Assembly (NCBI GenBank): GCA_001769805.1
Contig: MEPO01000025.1
Location: 36,973-100,972 of the forward strand
Length of the DNA: 64,000 bases
From: Bdellovibrionales bacterium GWA1_52_35
GTDB lineage: Bacteria > Bdellovibrionota > UBA1018
Reading direction: 5' to 3'
Shown: positions 1 through 9,882 of the stretch, in pieces
Layout: every line of letters starts with the position of its first letter
Position numbering within the stretch: the stretch's first letter is position 1
Notes under the pieces: generated by a model
Databases searched by the model: none
Told to the model about the DNA's origin: nothing
The model's input: the letters and a program-made list of their open reading frames with translations, nothing else
Translations under genes and position numbers: made by a program

Positions 1-87
1 CGGTTCGCATTAAAACAATTTAATGCAAATTGGCCGAAATACGCCTGCAATTCAAATCACTTACACCGGAGACCCTGGTTTTAACCG

Positions 88-489
88 TCAACGATCTGAG
101 TCGTTCTTACGGGCGTAGTAATTCAAGGTACCGGTATCGATCAATGATCCATCCTTGAACTCGCAAAAAGAGCGCTCATTCCTTTGCGAATCGATCCCGA
201 TCACGACTGAACCTGAGGCGCTTTTGGAACAGGCGATGGATCCAGGATTCATGCCGCCGTAGGACTCCCCCTCAAATCGTTTCAAAGATACTTTTGAAAC
301 CGCCGAGTAGGCAAGACAACTCAGCTTACCGGACTTGAAGCAGTCTTGACTGATCAGGATCCTTTGCTCGGGAAGGTTCCTGAATTGAATCGAACGCATT
401 CCGATGCGGAAACTCATCGTTTCGACAGCCTGGACCACAATTGCGAATAAGAAAAACACGCATGAAAGTATGACCAATCGAGTTCTCAT
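88..489 (-). CDS. Small secreted DUF333-like protein
   Basis: 133 residues with an N-terminal signal peptide (MRTRLVILSC followed by a hydrophobic run ending near VVQA). The mature C-terminal half contains an NPGSIAC segment, a Gly/Ser-rich turn, a second Cys in SFCEFKDGS, and a final hydrophobic strand. This order resembles the DUF333 (haemolysin-like) fold: NPAS..C, then C.F.DGS. The start ATG (487-489) overlaps the TGA of the upstream peptidase gene by one base (TGATG), so translation is probably coupled. A TTG three bases upstream is an alternative start. DUF333 has no established biochemical function. The coupling suggests the protein acts with the peptidase, perhaps as an inhibitor or folding partner, but that is inference. 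Confidence 0.7.
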   Translation of the reverse strand: MRTRLVILSCVFFLFAIVVQAVETMSFRIGMRSIQFRNLPEQRILISQDCFKSGKLSCLAYSAVSKVSLKRFEGESYGGMNPGSIACSKSASGSVVIGIDSQRNERSFCEFKDGSLIDTGTLNYYARKNDSDR

Positions 490-1685
490 CAAGGAGCATC
501 TCCGATTACTGAACGCGTAAGCATTGAACCCGCAACTTTATCCGCGTCCACCCAAATATTGCCTGCTTCACAGGACCAATCGCCTGAATAATTATAACAA
601 CTCGTGCCCCAAGAGTTGCGGATGAGAAACTGACAGGTGGACTTGCCATCGGCCCTTTGTAATTTCCGTCTACCAATGATCAAGACGCCATGCCCTCCAC
701 AGTTGGTTCCACCAAACATGTCGGAGAGAGCAGCTCCCCACCGCCCCCGATATTTCCGTCCTTGATGAAACAACTGAGAACAGATTCCAATACCCATCGG
801 CTGGGGGTCCTTGCTGTTGAGCCATTGATGTACGCTTTTAAGTGCATTTTTTTTGGAAAATACCGCCCGCTCAGTGCATGCCGGAATATCAAAAAATTCG
901 CGATTTTCGGGCTTGGAACAGGCCGCAAGACCCGTTTTGAGGAGGAACTCCATCGAATTATTTTTATCCAGAAACTCTTCAAGCGCATCAAGCGACGAGG
1001 AGAGGCCTTCTGGCAGAAGGCCTTGAGCCTTGAAATTCCTGCAAATAGGCGCGGTTAATTCTTCCAGAATTTTGCGCCTTTTTGCAATATCCGCAGCATG
1101 GATAAACGGATTTTCTGTATCCCGGTTTTCCAGTTCCCGGGTTTCAGAACTGAGCCGGTGGAAACGTTCATAAAAATCCAGATAAAGGCTCAGTTCCCAG
1201 TAAGAGGTTACAGGATAAGCATATCCCGAATCTGAATTCTCCTTCAGTGCCTGCTGTGTGCACGTTCCTTTTTTACGCGAGTAATTCACTGCATCGCAAA
1301 TTATTCCCCCTCCTTTGAAAGGATTTGTAATATTCCGATAATAAAATTTCCCGCTTGCGAGTTCGAAAGCTGTCGCAACGGGCGAGGATTGCCAGGACTT
1401 GATATCAGCAGGCAATGGCTTGGGAAGCTTTGAAAATCGATACGCGTCGATCATCTGGGTTGCGACATAAGCATAGCAGAGGCCGGTCCCGTCCTGGTCC
1501 AGAACTGAAATATTCTCCATGGATCCGCCCGGCTGGCGCATATCAACCGGACCACATGCGTCGTCTTCGGCGACGACTGAAGGGGCAGTGAAAAGCACAG
1601 CGCCAAGCAATGCCACTCTGAAGAGTGCAGAATTACACATGCGTTGATATCGGTACCCGGTTCTCATCAATCGAAAGCATATCAT
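489..1685 (-). CDS. Secreted papain-family (C1) cysteine peptidase
   Basis: 398 residues, signal peptide or anchor within the first 40 residues (the hydrophobic stretch FRVALLGAVLF sits before VVAEDD). The catalytic Cys is Cys70 in DQDGTGLCYAY, the equivalent of the papain QGxCGSCWAF block. His332 in NCGGHGVLIIG and Asn357 in LIRNSWG complete the C1A triad. No obvious pro-region precedes Cys70, and a long Cys-rich insertion (about 130-300) separates the two halves of the domain, making it larger than minimal papain. It should be an exported thiol protease. The start is uncertain: ATG at 1685, 1667 and 1640 are all in frame and none has a clear Shine-Dalgarno. It is the first gene of a two-gene unit with the DUF333-like protein. 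Confidence 0.8.
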   Translation of the reverse strand: MICFRLMRTGYRYQRMCNSALFRVALLGAVLFTAPSVVAEDDACGPVDMRQPGGSMENISVLDQDGTGLCYAYVATQMIDAYRFSKLPKPLPADIKSWQSSPVATAFELASGKFYYRNITNPFKGGGIICDAVNYSRKKGTCTQQALKENSDSGYAYPVTSYWELSLYLDFYERFHRLSSETRELENRDTENPFIHAADIAKRRKILEELTAPICRNFKAQGLLPEGLSSSLDALEEFLDKNNSMEFLLKTGLAACSKPENREFFDIPACTERAVFSKKNALKSVHQWLNSKDPQPMGIGICSQLFHQGRKYRGRWGAALSDMFGGTNCGGHGVLIIGRRKLQRADGKSTCQFLIRNSWGTSCYNYSGDWSCEAGNIWVDADKVAGSMLTRSVIGDAP

Positions 1686-1763
1686 AAAATATTAAAATCC
1701 TTTAATTAGCCGCATGTTTTTCAAGCTTGGCTTTTTGAAAAAATCCGGCATAAACTCCAGCCC

Positions 1764-2441
1764 ATGCGCATCCTCGTGGTTGAAGACGAAAAGAAAATGG
1801 CTGATTTCATCCGTCGCGGGCTCAGTGAAGCTGGCTACAGCATTGACCTCGCCGAAACCGGACCTGCAGCCGAAACTCAGGTTGCTGAGAACGCCTACAA
1901 GCTGATCGTCCTGGATGTCATGCTCCCCGGCCAAAGTGGGCTCGATACGGCTCGACATCTGCGAGATGCTGGTTTTAGCGGACCCATTCTCATGCTCACT
2001 GCGCTTTCAGGAACCCAGGACAAAGTCCAGGGCCTGGATGCCGGAGCCGATGACTACCTCACCAAACCGTTCGCCTTTGAAGAGCTCTTGGCCCGTATCC
2101 GCGCTTTGCTCCGGAGGCATACGCCCCAGGCCCAAGCCACCCTGCGCTTTGCCGATCTCGAAATGGATTTGATCACCCGGAAAATCAAACGAGGCTCTCT
2201 CGAGATTGTTTTGACCAACAAAGAATTCGCCCTTCTGGAATATTTCCTGCGGAACCCCGAAAGCCCGCTCTCCCGCGCGACCATCAGCAAAGAGGTCTGG
2301 GATGTTCATTTTGACCCCGAAAGCAATGTCATCGACGTTTACATCAACCTGCTGCGCAAGAAAATGGAAGCAGACGGGTGCAAAAGGCTGGTTCAGACCG
2401 TCGTTGGCGTGGGCTATATCTTGAAAGAACCGTCAGCTTGA
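1764..2441 (+). CDS. OmpR-family response regulator
   Basis: 225 residues. The receiver domain (about 1-115) has the acidic pocket VVEDEK, the phosphoacceptor Asp51 in VLDVMLPGQSG and the conserved Lys in DYLTKPF. A winged-helix DNA-binding domain (about 125-222) follows, including LTNKEFALLEYFLRNP and the end VGVGYIL. The last codons overlap the histidine kinase start (TTGA), so the pair is one operon. It most resembles QseB/CusR-type regulators. Target genes cannot be read from the window. Confidence 0.93.
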   Translation: MRILVVEDEKKMADFIRRGLSEAGYSIDLAETGPAAETQVAENAYKLIVLDVMLPGQSGLDTARHLRDAGFSGPILMLTALSGTQDKVQGLDAGADDYLTKPFAFEELLARIRALLRRHTPQAQATLRFADLEMDLITRKIKRGSLEIVLTNKEFALLEYFLRNPESPLSRATISKEVWDVHFDPESNVIDVYINLLRKKMEADGCKRLVQTVVGVGYILKEPSA

Positions 2442-3919
2442 AACATGGGTACAGCGCTTGGGCGCACGGCCGCAGTAGAAGCATCCGCTTCCGTCTGACG
2501 ACCCTGTTTCTGGTCATCTTCGGTACTACCCTGATTGTCCTGAGTACAATCGGTTACCGGTTTTTTTCGCATACCCAGCAGAGGGACTTCGACGCTGCCC
2601 TATTCAATCACGTAGTGGACGTGGGCTCCACCGTGGACATCAATTTTTTTGGCGAAGTATCCATCCCGCAATCATCAGAGGCGTTCGAAGAAAACAAGAT
2701 TTTCCCATTTTCACTTCGCCGCTCGTACATGCAGCTTCTGGACATTCAGGGCCACGTCATTGCCAAATCCGGAAACCTGCAAGGAGAGCAACTCCCGCTT
2801 TCACCTCAGGACTACGAGGATGCTGTTCGACGCGGGATCAGTCTGAGGACGATTTCCGAGCCACTGCCTGAAAGTCTGGTTCCTAAAAAAGAACGTCAAA
2901 GCTACCGGCTTTTGAGTTACCGACTCAACAAGCCCTCCCTGCCCCCGATGATCCTTCAGCTGGCCGCCCCGATGACGTTTCTGAACCGGGTGCAAGAGGA
3001 TATACGAAGTTTTTTGTATATCGCTATCCCACATATTTTGGGTTTTGCCAGTATTGGCGGATTTCTACTCTCGCGAAGAGCGCTCAGACCCGTCCACCTG
3101 ATGACCCGAAAGGCGGCAAGTATTCAAGTTGGGAATCTTTCGGAGCGAGTGCCGGTCCCGCCTTCTTTTGATGAAATTTCTGAACTCGCAGTCACTTTCA
3201 ATCGCCTGCTGGATCGGATTGAAACCACCGTGTCCACGAACCAGCGCTTCGTTGCCGATGCCTCCCACCAGTTGAAGACTCCCCTGTCGATTCTGCGCGG
3301 CGAACTTGATCTGATGCTGAGCAAAGAACGCTCTCCGGCGGAGATCCGCGCGTTTCTCACTTCAGCTTCGCAGGAAATCGATTCCCTGACCCAGCTTGCG
3401 GAAAGTCTGCTCATTCTGGCCCGCGTGGAAGCGGGCTCTGCCTGCATTGCCCATACAGAGGTCCGACTGGACGAAATCGCTCTTGAAGCAGTGTCGCACC
3501 TCGATCCGATCGCAAAGCAGAAACAAATCCGGATCAAACCTAATCTGAGGGCGCCCTTGCGTGCAGAATCGAGTTTCGAATTCCGGGGAGATGTGGAGCT
3601 GCTTCGCATCATGATCGTCAATCTCGTCGAGAACGCGATTAAATATTCGCCGCCGGAATCTATGGTCGGAATTGATCTGGATGATCAGGGAGACTTCCTG
3701 ACCTTGAGCATTGCTGATCAGGGTCCGGGAATTCCCCCTGAAAAAGTCAGCAAGATTTTTGAAAGATTTTATCGCGATCCGAGCACGCAGAGTTCAGCCC
3801 GCGGCTTCGGTCTTGGGCTGCCGATCGCACAAACCATCGCCCGGGCGCACGGCGCAGAGATTCTGGTTACAGCAGCTCCGGGGGGCGGCTCCGTATTTTC
3901 AGTGCGAATGAAAAAATAA
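2438..3919 (+). CDS. Two-component sensor histidine kinase
   Basis: About 493 residues from a TTG start that overlaps the TGA of the response regulator (TTGA). A GTG at 2378 is an alternative that would add 20 residues over the upstream gene. Order: TM1 (about 18-41), periplasmic sensor region (about 42-188), TM2 (about 190-211), HAMP, HisKA with the phosphoacceptor His in ASHQLKTPLSIL (about 276), then HATPase_c with N box NLVENAIKYSP, G1 DQGPGIP and G2 GFGLGLPIA. This is the EnvZ/QseC architecture. The periplasmic domain contains no motif that identifies the ligand. The partner regulator is encoded immediately upstream. Confidence 0.92.
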   Translation: MKHGYSAWAHGRSRSIRFRLTTLFLVIFGTTLIVLSTIGYRFFSHTQQRDFDAALFNHVVDVGSTVDINFFGEVSIPQSSEAFEENKIFPFSLRRSYMQLLDIQGHVIAKSGNLQGEQLPLSPQDYEDAVRRGISLRTISEPLPESLVPKKERQSYRLLSYRLNKPSLPPMILQLAAPMTFLNRVQEDIRSFLYIAIPHILGFASIGGFLLSRRALRPVHLMTRKAASIQVGNLSERVPVPPSFDEISELAVTFNRLLDRIETTVSTNQRFVADASHQLKTPLSILRGELDLMLSKERSPAEIRAFLTSASQEIDSLTQLAESLLILARVEAGSACIAHTEVRLDEIALEAVSHLDPIAKQKQIRIKPNLRAPLRAESSFEFRGDVELLRIMIVNLVENAIKYSPPESMVGIDLDDQGDFLTLSIADQGPGIPPEKVSKIFERFYRDPSTQSSARGFGLGLPIAQTIARAHGAEILVTAAPGGGSVFSVRMKK

Positions 3920-3921
3920 AA

Positions 3922-3951
3922 AAAAGCCCGGCACTTGCGTGCCGGGCTTTT
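3922..3951. terminator. Bidirectional rho-independent terminator
   Basis: Perfect 13-bp inverted repeat (AAAAGCCCGGCAC, loop TTGC, GTGCCGGGCTTTT) lies between two convergent genes. It is flanked by A-runs on the left and ends in T-runs on both strands, so it can terminate the kinase transcript on + and the glutamate dehydrogenase transcript on -. Confidence 0.95.
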
Positions 3952-3977
3952 CATCTTTAACAGCTGTCCAACTGGGA

Positions 3978-5321
<1,344 letters not shown>

Positions 5322-5395
5322 TCACTCATTCCTTCTGTAGGTCCCACCGATGATTGGTGAGCCTGACGGTTGGTTGAACTCGTTTAAATGTTCTT

Positions 5396-5424
5396 TTGAA
5401 TTACCATACGACGCACCATATAAA
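5396..5424 (+). promoter_or_regulatory. Sigma70-type promoter for the receiver/PEP-binding gene
   Basis: TTGAAT (5396-5401), a 17-base spacer, then TATAAA (5419-5424). Both hexamers are close to consensus with ideal spacing, and they lie about 57 bases upstream of the ATG at 5481. Confidence 0.6.
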
Positions 5425-5480
5425 TAAAGTTTTTTCGTGCAAATCCTGTGAAAAACTCATCAAGACGGTAATATGAATCC

Positions 5481-8400
5481 ATGGGACCTTCCAAGAATTC
5501 AAAGCCGAATCGCCCCGTTCAACCGGTTCAAAACGATAAGTACCTGCAGGCATTCCGAAAACTCATGCCTCACCGAATCCGGGAGATCCTGCTCGTCGCC
5601 AGCCCCTACGATTCCTACCTGATCGAAGAAGATGGCCTGATCTATGAGCAGATCCGCCGCGAATACCATGGAATGAATCTCATTCAGACTCCTGAGGTCA
5701 CCCATGTCGCGACTGCCACTGAAGCCCTGGAGCTGCTCAAAACCACCCGATTTGACCTGGTAATCACCACGCTTCATATCAAGGACCTGCACGCGGTGAA
5801 ATTTGCCAAAGCCCTGCGCAGCTCCGGCTATAAGCTGCCGATTATCCTGCTGGCCTATGACAACAACGAACGCAAGAGTCTGGTTTCCCGGCATGATGCC
5901 TCGGTCTTTAACCGGGTCTTCATCTGGCAGGGAGACTACCGTCTGCTAGTGGCGATCATAAAGAGTGTGGAAGACGCGCTGAATGTTGAAAATGATTCGA
6001 AGGTCGCCGATGTCCAGTCGATCATCCTGATCGAAAACAATGTGCGTTTTTATTCGCTCTATTTACCGATCATTTACACGGAAATATTCAAGCAGTCGCA
6101 GCGCCTGATCGGTGAAGGCGTCAACCTCACCCACCGCTCACTCAGGATGCGCACTCGTCCGAAGATTCTCCTATGCACGACCTATGATGAAGCCTGGGCT
6201 TATTTTGAAAAATATTCCCAAAACATTCTGGGGGTGATTTCGGATATCAATTTTCGACGCGCCGGCATTCGGGACCCGGAGGCGGGAATCAATTTTGTGC
6301 AGGCGGTGAAAAAACGTTTCCGCGACATCCCCGCGCTCCTGCAATCCAGCAGCCCCGATCTGCGCGACCGGGCACATGCAATCAATGCGGATTTCGTCAT
6401 GAAAGATTCGCCACGGCTGCTGCATGAAGTCCGGGAATTCATCGTTAAAAACTTTGGCTTTGGCGATTTCATCTTCCGCATGCCGGATGGCAAGGTCGTC
6501 GGGCGCGCTGACAATCTCAAGTCTCTTGAAGAAAAGATCCGTTCCGTACCGATCGAAAGCATCATGTACCATGCCGAACGGAATCACTTTTCAAACTGGC
6601 TGAAGGCCCGCACGGAATTCAGCCTGGCCCATGCCTTTCGCCCGAAGCAGATCAAAGACTTCGGTGGTCCGCAGGAACTCCGGCTTTTTCTGGCCGACTC
6701 GCTGGTGGACTATCTCAAAACCCGGACGCTCGGCACGATCGTGGACTTCCAGAAAGAATCTTTCGATCCCAACCATTCCTTTGGCCGAATCGGCGGAGGC
6801 TCCCTGGGAGGCAAAGCGCGCGGCCTCGGATTCGTAAACAACCTTCTGAGCAAATACCGTCTGGCCGAACAGTTCCCGGGGGTCAGAATTTCAGTTCCGA
6901 CGACAGTGGTTCTGGGCACCGAAGTTTTCGATCAATTTCTGGCTCAAAATGAGCTTTTCGCCTACGCGCTTGCCTGTGAGGATGATGCCGAAATTCTTGA
7001 GCGCTTTTTAAATGCGCGGCTCTTCCCGGCCCAGGTCTCCCGCAGACTGGCTGAAGTTCTTGACATCATCCGGGAGCCACTGGCTGTCCGCTCTTCAAGT
7101 CTCCTGGAGGATTCCCAGTACCAGCCCTTCGCCGGTGTTTACGAAACGTACATGCTGCCGAACAATGACCCGGACCCGGAGGTTCGCCTGCAGGAGCTCT
7201 TGAGCGCCGTCCGCAAGGTCTACGCTTCGATGTTCTACCGCAAAGCGAAGGATTACATCCACGCCACGGACTACCGGCTGGAAGAAGAAAAAATGGCCGT
7301 GATCATCCAGAAGGTCGTGGGCTCCGAGCGCAACCAGAAGTTTTATCCGGATTTTTCGGGCGTCGCGAAATCGCATAATTTTTATCCGGTGGCTCCGCAG
7401 AAAGCTTCCGATGGAATCGCCCAGGTGGCACTGGGCTTAGGTAAAATGGTGGTGGACGGCGGCGCCTGCGTGCGCTTTTGCCAGAAGTACCCGCGCCACA
7501 TCCTTCAATTTTTCTCTTCCACGGAGACGCTGAAATCCGCACAGCAGGAATTTTTCGCTCTCAACATGCAGGCCGCCCCCGAGCCTGATCATAGCGATTC
7601 CCCTAGCCCGACCCATACTCCGGCAGAAGATCCGCTCATCGGCCTGTATTCCCTTGAGGTGGCTGAAAAAGACGGTTCATTGATCTATACGGGGTCGACC
7701 TTTTCCTATGACAATAACGCGGTTTATGACGGAATTTCGCGCGAAGGCCTGCGGCTGGTGACTTTCGCCCCGGTTCTCAAACATGAAGTTTTTCCGCTCC
7801 CTGAAATTCTGGATTTCATTCTGGACCTCGGGTCCTGGAGCATGGGTGCGCCGGTGGAAATTGAATTCGCAGTAAACATGAATGTACCGGAGGGCTCCCC
7901 TCGCGAATTCGGCCTGCTCCAGATGCGCCCGCTCGTCTTGAATTACGAAATGGAAGAGCTCAATGTCGACCAATACCACCGCGACCATCTTCTCGTCCAA
8001 AGCACGCAGGTACTGGGGAACGGTATTCAACGTAATATTCATGATGCGATCGTCATTGATGTTTCCCTTTTTGAACGCGCAGAGAGCCGCAAAGTCGCCG
8101 AAGAAGTCGCAGCTTTCAACGCTTTGCTCCGCAAGCAGAAGAAGCCATATGTGCTGATCGGTGTCGGGCGCTGGGGAACACTGGACCCTTGGCTCGGGAT
8201 TCCCGTCACCTGGGACCAGATCAGTGGAGCGGTGGCGATTGTGGAAGCAAGTTTCAAGGATTTCGAAGTGGCCCCGTCCCAGGGTTCGCATTTTTTTCAA
8301 AATCTGACCTCCTTCAATATCGGTTATTTCACGATAAATGCGCAAACAGACGGCTATATCAACTGGGAATGGCTCCGAACGCAGGAACCCCAGAGTCAGC

Positions 8401-8507
8401 GGCGCTTTACGCGGCATTATCGTTTCGAAAAGCCAATCAAAGTCCTGATCAACGGTCACAAGAACCGCGGTGTCATCACCCTACCTGGCATTGATGAGTC
8501 GGAGTAA
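5481..8507 (+). CDS. Receiver-like plus PEP/pyruvate-binding (PPDK_N) protein
   Basis: 1008 residues. Two receiver-like domains come first. The one at about 35-165 has lost the phosphoacceptor Asp (DLVITTLHI where an Asp is expected). The one at about 180-320 keeps an Asp in GVISDINF. From about residue 434 comes a PPDK N-terminal ATP-grasp-type domain: GGGSLGGKARGLG, then AVRSSSLLEDS at about 534, followed by AGVYETYMLPN. The phosphohistidine swivelling domain and the C-terminal PEP-binding barrel of true PEP synthase or PPDK are absent, so it cannot do the full reaction. A transferase or regulatory kinase role on an unknown target is inference. It is co-operonic with the next gene (41 bases). 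Confidence 0.82.
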   Translation: MGPSKNSKPNRPVQPVQNDKYLQAFRKLMPHRIREILLVASPYDSYLIEEDGLIYEQIRREYHGMNLIQTPEVTHVATATEALELLKTTRFDLVITTLHIKDLHAVKFAKALRSSGYKLPIILLAYDNNERKSLVSRHDASVFNRVFIWQGDYRLLVAIIKSVEDALNVENDSKVADVQSIILIENNVRFYSLYLPIIYTEIFKQSQRLIGEGVNLTHRSLRMRTRPKILLCTTYDEAWAYFEKYSQNILGVISDINFRRAGIRDPEAGINFVQAVKKRFRDIPALLQSSSPDLRDRAHAINADFVMKDSPRLLHEVREFIVKNFGFGDFIFRMPDGKVVGRADNLKSLEEKIRSVPIESIMYHAERNHFSNWLKARTEFSLAHAFRPKQIKDFGGPQELRLFLADSLVDYLKTRTLGTIVDFQKESFDPNHSFGRIGGGSLGGKARGLGFVNNLLSKYRLAEQFPGVRISVPTTVVLGTEVFDQFLAQNELFAYALACEDDAEILERFLNARLFPAQVSRRLAEVLDIIREPLAVRSSSLLEDSQYQPFAGVYETYMLPNNDPDPEVRLQELLSAVRKVYASMFYRKAKDYIHATDYRLEEEKMAVIIQKVVGSERNQKFYPDFSGVAKSHNFYPVAPQKASDGIAQVALGLGKMVVDGGACVRFCQKYPRHILQFFSSTETLKSAQQEFFALNMQAAPEPDHSDSPSPTHTPAEDPLIGLYSLEVAEKDGSLIYTGSTFSYDNNAVYDGISREGLRLVTFAPVLKHEVFPLPEILDFILDLGSWSMGAPVEIEFAVNMNVPEGSPREFGLLQMRPLVLNYEMEELNVDQYHRDHLLVQSTQVLGNGIQRNIHDAIVIDVSLFERAESRKVAEEVAAFNALLRKQKKPYVLIGVGRWGTLDPWLGIPVTWDQISGAVAIVEASFKDFEVAPSQGSHFFQNLTSFNIGYFTINAQTDGYINWEWLRTQEPQSQRRFTRHYRFEKPIKVLINGHKNRGVITLPGIDESE

Positions 8508-8548
8508 AACCGGCACCTGACTTGCTTTGCTTCCAGCCAGGGGGCCTT

Positions 8549-9844
8549 ATGCCCGAAAACCAGGCAATTACAGACGTCCAGAAACAGCATGAGAAAATCA
8601 CAAAGCAAAACGCCAGGCAGATTGCGCGGGCACTGGCACGCTACCCTCTGGTCAAACCCGTGGTCCTGCTGCTCCACCCCGAATCAGCTGCCCTTGGTTC
8701 AGCGCTGGCTCAAACGCTGCGGTCACCCTTGGATTTCATAGGGACCTGGGACATCCAGCTTGCGCAGCAGTCCCAATTCATTCTGGCCTCGGTTACAGAA
8801 GATGGGACAACGCATTTTGCTCAACAGACCCTGGCACTACTGGGCATTCACATGGATGAAATGCAGGGCAAAGTCACTCATGCGAGCCGACGCGCAGCCG
8901 AGCTGGTCCAGCGCATTCGCCAAGGGCGTCCGCTTGCAGACGTGAAAGGAAGGACCGGATTGCTTGTGGCTGGCGCGAACCTCTCTGCAGAATCCGTGGC
9001 AGCAGCCGCTCGGTTGCTCCGAAATCGCGGAGTGCATTCGATCATCCTGCTGGCCCCGCAGCTTTCGATCAGTACTACCGAAGAGATGAGAAAATCAGTG
9101 GATCACCTCTTCTGTCTGCGAATAATTCCGAAAATTCCAAAAATTCCCAGCGCACCTCCGGGAATTTTGAAGCACCAGGAAGAGACGCTCATGTCACTAC
9201 TCGAGCAGAGTCATGGCGACTCCAGGGAGGTGGATATCTCCGATGGGGTCAGTCACCTGCCGGGAGTGCTGCGGGTCCCGGACGGAGCCCGCGGTCTCAT
9301 CGTATTTGCGCAGACCGAAAGTTCGGAACACTCTCAAGCTGCCGATCAGTACTGCGCGAAAGTTTTCAATGATCATGGCTGGGCAACTCTCCGGTTCAAG
9401 CTCCTCACGCCTACAGAAGAGCAGAAGATTTCCAACCTGCACGATATTCCATTCCTGGCGGCGCGGATCATTCTTGCGACCCGCCTGATGAGCAGTTGGA
9501 TTTCCCCGCTGCCGATTGGCTATTTTGGGAACGAAACCGGAGCGGCGGCCGCGCTCTGGGCGGGCGCTCAGCTCGGAGACGAGATCAGGGCAATTGCAGT
9601 GCGAAGCTGCCCACTGGATCTTTCACCCCATGCGCTTTCGCTTGTGACCGCTGAGACACTTCTACTGAGTCCAGCAAACGATGCCCGCGTCATCGAAGGG
9701 TACAGAGACTACCTGAAATCACTCCGACACGGAGAACTCGTGCTGATCCGGGGGGGAGCAACAGAACAGATCGCGACGCAGGCACAGCTCTTTTTTGAGC
9801 AGACGCTCGGCTCTGCAAAAATATCAGAGCGTAAGGCCGCTTGA
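8549..9844 (+). CDS. Degenerate phosphoribosyltransferase/alpha-beta hydrolase (pseudoenzyme)
   Basis: 431 residues from the ATG at 8549, which has AGGGGG just upstream. A 9-codon longer frame starts at 8522. It aligns end to end with the intact fusion at 38315-39670 but has lost its catalytic residues. The PRPP loop VDDGLATGYT is replaced by LVAGANLSAES. The hydrolase nucleophile motif GASTG becomes GNETG (Ser to Glu), GATHLFEE becomes GATEQIA (His lost), and the HGSGS oxyanion region becomes AQTES. The scaffold (RGLIVFA, IGYFG..TGAAAALWA, ELVLIRGGATE) is retained. It lies in one transcription unit with the receiver/PEP-binding protein. A binding or regulatory role for a dead enzyme is inference. 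Confidence 0.8.
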   Translation: MPENQAITDVQKQHEKITKQNARQIARALARYPLVKPVVLLLHPESAALGSALAQTLRSPLDFIGTWDIQLAQQSQFILASVTEDGTTHFAQQTLALLGIHMDEMQGKVTHASRRAAELVQRIRQGRPLADVKGRTGLLVAGANLSAESVAAAARLLRNRGVHSIILLAPQLSISTTEEMRKSVDHLFCLRIIPKIPKIPSAPPGILKHQEETLMSLLEQSHGDSREVDISDGVSHLPGVLRVPDGARGLIVFAQTESSEHSQAADQYCAKVFNDHGWATLRFKLLTPTEEQKISNLHDIPFLAARIILATRLMSSWISPLPIGYFGNETGAAAALWAGAQLGDEIRAIAVRSCPLDLSPHALSLVTAETLLLSPANDARVIEGYRDYLKSLRHGELVLIRGGATEQIATQAQLFFEQTLGSAKISERKAA

Positions 9845-9882
9845 CTGACGAACTACCAAACCCGTAGATGCCGTGATCTGAT

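Noticed and set aside
690..1058. Plus-strand 122-codon frame over the cysteine peptidase
   Set aside because: Antisense to the catalytic His and Asn region of a convincing C1 peptidase. It is a shadow.
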